DNA of 7,716 nucleotides, taken from positions 1 through 7,716 of the forward strand of contig JAAEOP010000815.1 of NCBI GenBank assembly GCA_024223125.1. The letters are read 5' to 3'. The stretch comes from Chloroflexota bacterium. Lineage in GTDB: Bacteria; Chloroflexota; Anaerolineae; Promineifilales; Promineifilaceae. The notes under the pieces are model-generated. The model had not been told where the DNA came from. It did not search any database and worked only from the letters and a program-made list of their open reading frames with translations. The position numbers were made by a program, and so were the translations under genes. This document shows, piece after piece, positions 1-5,552 of this stretch (position 1 is its first letter; each line of letters opens with the position of its first letter).

Positions 1-324
1 CAACACCAGGCACAAAGCCCGCAGTTCATCCAGGGTAAAGCTGTCCGCAATCTGGCGGCGCAGCGGCGCCAAAGACACTGTTTCATCTTCGGCGACGGCA
101 ATGCTTTCCGGCAGGGCTACATTGTCTGCCCGGCTCAACCAGGCCAAAAAAGCAGTCAACAGGGACAGGGCGGCAAAGAAGAGAACGTTTAGCGGTTCAA
201 GGCTGCGTTCCACCAGCCACCATTGCACCAAGGTGACCAAAATGGCGGCAACGGCCAATACAATCAGAATGAAGGTCAAAAATTGGAGTCGCTGACGGCC
301 GGTTTGGCTAACCTGTAATTTCAT
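1..324 (-). CDS. Partial two-TM membrane protein running into an EAD-like domain (N-terminal 108 residues)
   Basis: The leftward reading frame is open from an ATG at 324-322 to the window edge, giving 108 residues with no stop. The start is well bounded, because an in-frame TAA lies four codons upstream (334-336). There is no clear Shine-Dalgarno sequence. Residues 13-37 and about 43-63 are strongly hydrophobic and look like two transmembrane helices with a short loop (VERSLEP). A polar stretch follows, and from about residue 87 the sequence LRRQIADSFTLDELRALC matches the pattern L-R-x3-x3-F-x2-x-E-L-x2-L-C. That pattern is typical of the effector-associated adaptor domains (EADs) common in Chloroflexota and cyanobacterial conflict or signalling proteins. 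The effector part, if any, lies beyond the window. The gene is divergent from the glycosidase cluster and probably unrelated to it. The membrane topology is fairly safe; the EAD assignment is inference from about 20 residues. Confidence 0.7.
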   Translation of the reverse strand, partial: MKLQVSQTGRQRLQFLTFILIVLAVAAILVTLVQWWLVERSLEPLNVLFFAALSLLTAFLAWLSRADNVALPESIAVAEDETVSLAPLRRQIADSFTLDELRALCLVL

Positions 325-401
325 TGGCTTTGCTTACTCATTTGGGCACGTTAATTCATGCGGGAATTGTACCGGGCATACGGATTGGCGTCCACAGGCA
401 G

Positions 402-475
402 GCAACAACGGATATAAGTAAGGAACGGATAAAGAACGTCGGTTTTATCCGTTCCTTACTCTAATCCGCTGTTGC
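402..475. repeat. Long near-perfect hairpin (REP/MITE-like palindrome)
   Basis: The inner arms 417-433 and 444-460 are a perfect 17-bp inverted repeat around a 10-nt loop (434-443). The pairing continues outward in register through CGGAT/ATCCG and GCAACA/TGTTGC. The whole stem is about 32 bp with four mismatches and no length asymmetry. It sits between divergent genes and is not followed by a T-run on either strand, so it is not a terminator. A short palindromic repeat or the remnant of a miniature element is the likeliest explanation. Confidence 0.75.
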
Positions 476-479
476 ATTG

Positions 480-544
480 GGGGCGAGGCGATTGGAGACA
501 CGATATTGGTGTCTGGCAAAGACAATGCCCAATCGCCTCGCCCC
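480..544. repeat. Nested hairpin with 16-bp GC-rich arms
   Basis: GGGGCGAGGCGATTGG (480-495) is exactly complementary to 529-544. Inside it, AGACAC (496-501) pairs with GTGTCT (509-514) around the loop GATATTG, leaving 515-528 unpaired. GACACGAT (497-504) can alternatively pair with ATCGTGTC (556-563), so two competing folds exist. The element begins five bases after the 402-475 hairpin, so the two may belong to one composite repeat. The modular, gene-free structure suggests a dispersed intergenic palindrome, but copy number cannot be judged from one window. Confidence 0.7.
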
Positions 545-702
545 TACGATAAAACATCGTGTCCCTTAACGTTTCCTCAATGATTGGTCGGTAACTGCCC
601 TACGGCCGTCTCCCCCAGTTGCATACTTTCCCCCCCTAAGCTAGAATTTCGTCGCTCTGGCCCTTTGCCGGAGTAATTTTTTGCATCTTAACTTGGAGAT
701 GC

Positions 703-729
703 TTGACGGGAAGAGAGAAAAGAAATAAT
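703..729 (+). promoter_or_regulatory. Weak sigma70-like promoter candidate for the large glycosidase gene
   Basis: TTGACG (703-708) is one base off the -35 consensus and AATAAT (724-729) is one base off the -10 consensus. The 15-nt spacer is shorter than the usual 16-18, which weakens the call. A 6-bp inverted repeat (683-688 with 697-702) lies immediately upstream of the -35 and could be an operator. A transcript from here would carry a leader of about 105 nt containing the heptamer array. This is inference only. Confidence 0.2.
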
Positions 730-811
730 GAATCGTGAATATTTAACAATGAATTGTGAAGTGAGGATTCGTTCACAATTCATTATTCATTATTAATAAT
801 TCATTATTCCT
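728..811. repeat. AT-rich heptamer array with inverted arms (array 1)
   Basis: The stretch divides cleanly into 12 consecutive 7-nt units. The left half is built on ATGAATN/GTGAAN (atgaatc, gtgaata, tttaaca, atgaatt, gtgaagt). The right half carries the complementary units (cgttcac, aattcat, tattcat, tattaat, aattcat, tattcct). Thirteen bases, AATGAATTGTGAA at 748-760, pair perfectly with 772-784. The same 7-nt periodicity with mirrored arms occurs in array 2 downstream of the next gene. It ends about 20 nt before the ribosome binding site of the 843 gene, so it is probably in that gene's leader. Confidence 0.7.
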
Positions 812-828
812 CCCCCAATTTCTCCGAC

Positions 829-834
829 GGAGGT
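829..834 (+). promoter_or_regulatory. Ribosome binding site for the 843 gene
   Basis: GGAGGT lies 8 nt before the ATG at 843. This is a near-ideal Shine-Dalgarno sequence and spacing, and it supports that start over later methionines. Confidence 0.85.
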
Positions 835-842
835 AAGTAGTA

Positions 843-3800
843 ATGGAAGAGGACAAGCCGTCAATCGAGACGGATGAAACAGTAGAAACCCCAACGGCCG
901 AGGAGCCAACCCCGGAAACAGCGCCTGAATCTGAGCCTGAAGCATCAGGCAAATCATCAAAAGCTATCTTTGCCGTAATCGGCCTGATTGCGCTGATTTT
1001 GATTGTGGCCGGATTGTTCCTGCCCCCCATTTCATTGGGTGAACGGCTGGGTTTAACCGGGGGTGATGAGTCCCCAGAAACGGCCGAAACAACAGATACG
1101 GGTGCAGCTCCAGAAGCCACAGAAGCTACAGATGCCCCGGCCACGGCCGAAAGCAGCACAAGCGTCCCCGGTGAATTTGATGTCATGGCTGAGGGTACGG
1201 CCGTAAACGTAGCCAGCGTCCCCGCCACCGATTTAGCCTCTGCTAATGTAGGCTCGTTTCCCGAAAACGTAGCCACGCTGGGCGCCATCTACACTGTAGC
1301 CTATGACGGAACCGCCCCCAATGGGCAAGTAACCGTGAACATACCCGCCGGCAGTGATGCCCGTACCGCCGATGTGTATGGATGGGACGGGTCAGTCTGG
1401 CAATTTGTGGCTGGAGAATATGATCCCGCCAGCGCCCAAATCACAACCCGGCCGCAGCCGCTTTATGCCGCCTACAGCCTGGTGCAGCCCGGCGCCCCGG
1501 CCGAGTACACCATTGGCGCCGAAGTTGAAACTGGACACGATCTGGCGCCCGAAATATTGGAACAGGTGAATCAGGTCACAGTGGGGACACTGCTGCTGGT
1601 TGGCAATGGGGATTTACAAGACGAACTGGGTTCTCTGCCGGATGGCGATTACGCTAAATATATCCGCGTGAGCAACAGTGGGGCTGTGGTAGACGTCGCT
1701 TCTCTGTCTGCCTTTTTGAGCGATCCTACCGCACAGACAAATCAGGTAAATGCGTTGGTGAACACGGCCGTGTCCGATGGCTATGCCGGCGTTAATCTTG
1801 ACTATCAAGGCGTAGACCTATCACAAGCAGATGAGTTCACCAGCTTCGTGGGTAGTCTGGCCGATACCTTACACGCTCAGGGCCTAAAACTGATCATTAC
1901 CCTGAACACTCCCCGTGAAGATGGCGCTTCCTGGAACAGCGGCGGGCAAGATTGGGCCGCTCTGGGACAGATTGCCGATGAAGTTCACATCCAGATGCCG
2001 CTTGATCCCATCGCCTACAATGAAAATGAAACGGCCGTGCAGCTTTTAGATTATGCCATCCGCAATATTGACCGCTCCAAATTGATGATGTTAAGCAGCG
2101 CCAATGCTGTTTCGCGCATCGGTGAATCCATTGTCGAAATGCCCAATGAAAACGCTCTGGCTAACTTTGGCACATTTAGTCATGCGGAAGGGGAAACAAA
2201 CGTTGCCCCCAACACACCTGTAGATGTTGCTTTCACCGGTGAAGCAACGCCGCTTGAATGGGATGGCCCCAGCCACACTTACCGCTTTAGCTACCAGGGT
2301 ACGGCCGACCAGACGCATTATGTCTGGTTGGGCAACCCGGCCGCGTTAGGCCAGCGGTTGGAAGTGGGCGAAGTATATAATGTGCAGGGTGCGGCTGTGC
2401 GCGGTCTGGGCACAATCATAAATCCAGCCGGGTACACCGAAGCCGTAAACGCTTTAGGCCCAGCCTCCCCCCCCGAAACACAAGGGGCAGCCATCGTCTG
2501 GACGGTACGGGATGAAAGCGACAGTGTACTGGCCAGTGAAAGCGGTTCCTCTTTAACCTTTACCTGGGAAGGGGTAGATACGCCCGGCGCTTATACCATC
2601 AATGCTGATTTTGCTCTGGGTGATAATGTGATCAACCTGGGTACACTACCTGTCACTGTGGAAGAAGAAGTGGCGGAAGAACCGGCTGAGGAAGAGGAAG
2701 TTGCTGAAGAAGAAGCGGCCGAAGAAGAAACGGCCGAGACATCAGACTCTAGCGCAGCCGCCCAACCAGCCACATCCTACGATCCCGGCGATGACGATGC
2801 AGTTGTGACCGCTCCCGCCAATGTACGCACTGGCCCTGGCATTACATACGGCACATTAACCGGCGGCGTACAGTCAGGATCCAAATTGAATGTTATCGGC
2901 CGTAACGAAGACAATTCCTGGCTCAATGTCGTCCTGCCGGACGATAGAGAAGGTTGGATATTTGCCCAACTGGTGCAGCTAAACGACGACCTGGATGTGG
3001 GCGCTCTGGAAGTTGTAGAAGTTGCCGCACCCGTAGCCAGTGGCGACACAAGCGGCGGTGATAGCGGCGGCGGTGATAGCGGCGGCGGTGATAGCGGCGG
3101 CGGCGGTTCTGCCCCCCCCCCACCCGTTTCTGCGCCGCCGGTAGCTAATGCTGGCTTTGAATTGGGTGGACAATCCCATACCTTCGCCAACCCACAGCTG
3201 ATGTCTCATGCGGGTATGAACTGGATTAAATTTCAGCACAAATGGGGACCTGGCGGCAATCCCAGTGATTTAGCCGGCCGTATCAATCAAGCCCACGCCG
3301 CTGGTTTCAAAGTATTGCTCAGTATTCCTGGGGCCAACACCTACCCCGACAGCATCAACTTTGCCGAGTATGTGCAATTCCTGGGCGGTGTCGCTGCTTT
3401 AGGGCCGGATGCTATCGAAGTCTGGAATGAAATGAACATTGACTTTGAATGGCCGGCCGGGCAAATTGACCCCAATAGTTACGTAACCAATATGCTGGCT
3501 CCCGCGTACAATGCCATTAAGGGAGCCAATCCTAACGTGATGGTCATTAGTGGTGCGCCCGCTCCCACCGGTTTTGACAATAACACCAATGCCTGGGCAG
3601 ACAGCCGTTATATGTCTGGTATGGCTGCGGCCGGTGCGGCCAATTATCTGGATTGTGTGGGCGCTCATTACAATGCCGGAGCCACATCGCCCAGCCAGAA
3701 CACAGGCCATCCGGCTGGAAATGACCATTACAGTTGGTTCTTGATTCCCACGTTGAATGTGTACGCTCAATTGGGTAAACCCGTCTGCTTTACAGAGTTA

Positions 3801-4058
3801 GGTTATCTTTCTGGAGAAGATTATGGCGGCGTTCCGTCCCGTTTCGGCTGGGCGCAAAACACAACTGTTCAGCAGCACGCAAATTGGCTGGCGGAAGCGG
3901 TTAGTTTGTCGGCCAACAGCGGCCGTGTGCGGATGGTCATTATTTTCAATGTAGACTTTACTCAATGGGGTGATGACCCCCAGGCCGGCTATGCCATCAT
4001 CCGCAAGGGTGGAGGCTGCCCCGCCTGTGAGACATTGCGCTCGGTGATGGGCGGTTAG
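843..4058 (+). CDS. Membrane-anchored multidomain glycosidase: degenerate GH18-like barrel, SH3b domain and GH39-like clan GH-A barrel
   Basis: The protein has 1071 residues. A short acidic cytoplasmic N-terminus (1-40) precedes one TM helix (about 41-61), so the rest should be extracellular. A Thr/Ala/Glu linker leads to a beta-sandwich-like region (about 118-214). A GH18-like barrel follows (about 220-523), recognisable from the strand-4 motif GYAGVNLDYQGVD, then KLIITLN, then DEVHIQMPLDP, then a YVWLGNPAALGQRLE and NVQGAAVRGLG ending like YaaH-type GH18 proteins. The catalytic Glu of the DxxDxDxE motif is Gln322, so hydrolysis there is doubtful and a binding role is likely. Next come an Ig-like domain (about 529-606), an acidic Glu/Ala linker (607-632), an SH3b domain (about 653-712, motif NVRTGPG), a Gly/Ser/Asp and Pro linker (732-767), and a GH39-like barrel (768-1071). 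The barrel keeps both catalytic acids: Glu863 in EVWNEMN (acid/base) and Glu985 in CFTELGY (nucleophile). The substrate is unknown. The coding sequence contains a C10 tract (3112-3121). The tail carries CPAC (Cys1059, Cys1062). The start is supported by GGAGGT at 829. It is probably transcribed alone, given the terminator at 4149. Confidence 0.85.
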   Translation: MEEDKPSIETDETVETPTAEEPTPETAPESEPEASGKSSKAIFAVIGLIALILIVAGLFLPPISLGERLGLTGGDESPETAETTDTGAAPEATEATDAPATAESSTSVPGEFDVMAEGTAVNVASVPATDLASANVGSFPENVATLGAIYTVAYDGTAPNGQVTVNIPAGSDARTADVYGWDGSVWQFVAGEYDPASAQITTRPQPLYAAYSLVQPGAPAEYTIGAEVETGHDLAPEILEQVNQVTVGTLLLVGNGDLQDELGSLPDGDYAKYIRVSNSGAVVDVASLSAFLSDPTAQTNQVNALVNTAVSDGYAGVNLDYQGVDLSQADEFTSFVGSLADTLHAQGLKLIITLNTPREDGASWNSGGQDWAALGQIADEVHIQMPLDPIAYNENETAVQLLDYAIRNIDRSKLMMLSSANAVSRIGESIVEMPNENALANFGTFSHAEGETNVAPNTPVDVAFTGEATPLEWDGPSHTYRFSYQGTADQTHYVWLGNPAALGQRLEVGEVYNVQGAAVRGLGTIINPAGYTEAVNALGPASPPETQGAAIVWTVRDESDSVLASESGSSLTFTWEGVDTPGAYTINADFALGDNVINLGTLPVTVEEEVAEEPAEEEEVAEEEAAEEETAETSDSSAAAQPATSYDPGDDDAVVTAPANVRTGPGITYGTLTGGVQSGSKLNVIGRNEDNSWLNVVLPDDREGWIFAQLVQLNDDLDVGALEVVEVAAPVASGDTSGGDSGGGDSGGGDSGGGGSAPPPPVSAPPVANAGFELGGQSHTFANPQLMSHAGMNWIKFQHKWGPGGNPSDLAGRINQAHAAGFKVLLSIPGANTYPDSINFAEYVQFLGGVAALGPDAIEVWNEMNIDFEWPAGQIDPNSYVTNMLAPAYNAIKGANPNVMVISGAPAPTGFDNNTNAWADSRYMSGMAAAGAANYLDCVGAHYNAGATSPSQNTGHPAGNDHYSWFLIPTLNVYAQLGKPVCFTELGYLSGEDYGGVPSRFGWAQNTTVQQHANWLAEAVSLSANSGRVRMVIIFNVDFTQWGDDPQAGYAIIRKGGGCPACETLRSVMGG
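3060..3104 (+). repeat. In-frame 15-bp tandem repeat coding the Gly/Ser/Asp linker
   Basis: The unit GATAGCGGCGGCGGT (Asp-Ser-Gly-Gly-Gly) is repeated at 3060 and 3075, with a third diverged copy from 3090. Units are a multiple of three, so copy-number change would lengthen or shorten the linker between the SH3b and catalytic domains without breaking the frame. Confidence 0.85.
3112..3121 (+). repeat. C10 homopolymer inside the coding sequence
   Basis: Ten consecutive C residues code Pro758-Pro760 and the first two bases of the Pro761 codon, in the linker just before the GH39-like domain. Reading the sequence with one C removed gives an in-frame TAG, and with one C added gives TAA, both within about a dozen codons. 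A one-base slip in either direction would therefore release the anchor, GH18-like and SH3b parts without the catalytic barrel. Confidence 0.8.
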
Positions 4059-4060
4059 CG

Positions 4061-4137
4061 TTCAGTGTACGGTAATCAGTGTGCAGTAATCAGTAGCCAG
4101 TTGCTGGATACTGAACACTGAAAACTGAATGCTGTTT
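4061..4137. repeat. Heptamer array with inverted arms (array 2)
   Basis: The stretch falls into 7-nt units from 4061. The first six centre on CAGT (ttcagtg, tacggta, atcagtg, tgcagta, atcagta, gccagtt). After gctggat the units are the complement (actgaac, actgaaa, actgaat, gctgttt). CAGTAGCCAG (4092-4101) and CTGGATACTG pair at 9 of 10 positions, so the array can fold on itself. It starts two bases after the stop codon of the large glycosidase and ends just before the terminator, so it would lie in the mRNA tail. The TCAGTG unit is shared with array 3 inside the glycosyltransferase gene. Confidence 0.75.
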
Positions 4138-4148
4138 ACTTAAAAAGG

Positions 4149-4188
4149 GCGCATTTTGGCTATGTTCACCAGAATGCGCTTTTTGTTT
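4149..4188 (+). terminator. Rho-independent terminator after the large glycosidase gene
   Basis: GCGCATTTTGG (4149-4159) pairs with CCAGAATGCGC (4169-4179) around a 9-nt loop, with one G-T wobble. It is followed directly by TTTTTGTTT. The upstream side begins with AAAAAG (4142-4147), so the structure could also work in the other direction. It separates the 843-4058 gene from the three-gene group that begins at 4221. Confidence 0.85.
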
Positions 4189-4210
4189 CGGATGAATAAC
4201 TGTATCAAAT

Positions 4211-4216
4211 GAGGTG
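4211..4216 (+). promoter_or_regulatory. Ribosome binding site for the 4221 gene
   Basis: GAGGTG lies 4 nt before the ATG at 4221. Spacing is short but acceptable. The following residues form a clean lipoprotein signal, which confirms this start. Only about 30 nt separate the terminator T-run from this site, so the promoter of the downstream group must overlap the terminator or array 2, or transcription reads through. Confidence 0.75.
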
Positions 4217-4220
4217 ACAA

Positions 4221-5546
4221 ATGAAGCAATTGAAATATTTCTTATTGTTGGCTGTGATGGCCTTGTTAATAGCAGCTTGTGGCGGAGATGGACCGGCAGA
4301 GTCAACGGCCGCAGCCGAACAATCCCCTCCTACACCAACATTATCCCCAGAAGTGGCCGAAGCTACCTTACCGCCACCGGTGATTTCTGTAGGTGATGAA
4401 GATGCACAAGGGGAAGGTGAGAGTCAACCGGCCGTTGTAGAAGAAGCAGCGCCGGTTGAATCAAATATCATACGGCCGTGGCCCGGCGACAAATTTGGTT
4501 ACGGTACGCAGGTACATGGCAACGCCACCGTCGGCGACGCAGCCCAAACAATGGATGTGGTGCGTCACCAGCTTGGTCTGGACTGGGTCAAAGCTCAGAT
4601 TCAATGGTGGCTCATCCACCCCTCGCCTGATGCCGGACAATGGTTCTTTTATGATGCCGTTGTAGATGAAGCGGCCAAAAATGACCTGAACCTGATGCTC
4701 AGTGTAGTGGGCGCGCCGGCCTGGACTCGAGCTGCCGGTGGTGAAAATGGCCCGCCCGATGATTACAACGAATACGCCAAATTCCTGACGGAATTGATCA
4801 ACCGTTACCCTGGCAAAATTGGAGCCATTGAAGTGTGGAACGAGCAAAACCTGGATCGAGAATGGCAGACTGCCAACGGAATTAGCCCCGAAGATTATGT
4901 GCGCTTTTTGCAAGTTGCCCATGACGCCATCAAAGCGGCCGACCCCAACATTGTCGTCATCAGCGGCGCATTGGCCCCCACCGGAGATGGCGACTGGGTG
5001 CGTTGGGCTGATGATTTTGCCTGGATGGACAGGGCGCTGGCGGCCGGAATGCTCACTTATGCCGACTGTGTGGGCGCCCATCATAATGGGTATAACATTG
5101 GTCCGGACGTGGCTTTTGATCAGACTGGCAGCGCTCCAGATGCAGCTACGGCTCAGTTCCGAGGGCCGTTTGATAACCCGCACCACAGTTGGAGCTTCAA
5201 AACTACATTGGACACCTACGCTCAAAAAATCCAGGCCGTTGATTCCAATGCCAAACTGTGCGTTACAGAGTTTGGCTGGGCCAGTTCAGAAGGGTATGAC
5301 ACCGTCCCTACCGGCTTTGAGTTTGCCAATGACAATACGTTGGAAGAACAATCCCAATACATTACCCAGGCGTTCCAACAAATGCACGGTTCGGGCAATG
5401 TGTGGTTGGCGTTCTTCTTTAATTTTGATTTTGGCAATAAAGGCAGCGGCCCTACCGATGACCCAGTTCCATACAGTGTTTTGGATGTCAATGGCATCCC
5501 CCGCCCCGCTTTCGGCGCGGTCTCTGGTATGGAGAAACCTGATTAG
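4221..5546 (+). CDS. Lipoprotein GH39-like glycosidase (clan GH-A), first of the downstream group
   Basis: The protein has 441 residues. A signal peptide ends in the lipobox LIAAC with lipidated Cys20, so the enzyme should be anchored on the outer face of the membrane. Residues 21-82 are a Ser/Thr/Pro/Glu-rich spacer. The catalytic barrel covers about 90-441. The strand-4 motif IEVWNEQNLDREW supplies the acid/base Glu208, and LCVTEFGW supplies the nucleophile Glu350. VVISGALAPTG and DCVGAHHNG are shared almost word for word with the barrel of the upstream 1071-residue protein, so the two are close paralogs. Cys283 and Cys347 sit at the same places as Cys938 and Cys982 there and could form a disulfide. 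The next gene starts 6 nt after the stop. Likely activity is an endo- or exo-glycosidase on an extracellular polysaccharide. GH39 relatives include beta-xylosidases, iduronidases and PslG, and the sequence does not decide between them. Confidence 0.88.
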   Translation: MKQLKYFLLLAVMALLIAACGGDGPAESTAAAEQSPPTPTLSPEVAEATLPPPVISVGDEDAQGEGESQPAVVEEAAPVESNIIRPWPGDKFGYGTQVHGNATVGDAAQTMDVVRHQLGLDWVKAQIQWWLIHPSPDAGQWFFYDAVVDEAAKNDLNLMLSVVGAPAWTRAAGGENGPPDDYNEYAKFLTELINRYPGKIGAIEVWNEQNLDREWQTANGISPEDYVRFLQVAHDAIKAADPNIVVISGALAPTGDGDWVRWADDFAWMDRALAAGMLTYADCVGAHHNGYNIGPDVAFDQTGSAPDAATAQFRGPFDNPHHSWSFKTTLDTYAQKIQAVDSNAKLCVTEFGWASSEGYDTVPTGFEFANDNTLEEQSQYITQAFQQMHGSGNVWLAFFFNFDFGNKGSGPTDDPVPYSVLDVNGIPRPAFGAVSGMEKPD

Positions 5547-5552
5547 GACAGT

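Larger units (their letters stand above)
325..842. other. Divergent intergenic region rich in palindromes, no gene seen
   Basis: This 518-bp gap separates a leftward and a rightward gene. I found no convincing coding frame, tRNA or riboswitch. It contains two long hairpins (402-475 and 480-544), a small hairpin (546-560, arms ACGAT/ATCGT), one ACGGCCGT octamer (602-609), a 6-bp inverted repeat GCATCT/AGATGC (683-702), and an AT-rich heptamer array (728-811). Promoters for both flanking genes should lie here, but only a weak candidate on the plus strand could be pointed to. Confidence 0.7.

Noticed and set aside
101..295. 64-codon plus-strand frame at the left edge
   Set aside because: It is antisense to the partial membrane protein, which has two clear hydrophobic helices and a bounded start.
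402..475. Hairpin as a transcription terminator
   Set aside because: The flanking genes diverge from this region, so no transcript is expected to end here, and no T-run follows the stem on either strand.
773..1288. 171-codon minus-strand frame rich in Ser/Val/Ala
   Set aside because: It is the antisense shadow of the low-complexity Thr/Glu/Ala linker of the large gene and runs into the heptamer array at its end.
4461..5225. 254-codon open frame on the minus strand
   Set aside because: It lies wholly antisense to the lipoprotein glycosidase, whose catalytic motifs and lipobox are clear. Its own translation shows no recognisable domain.
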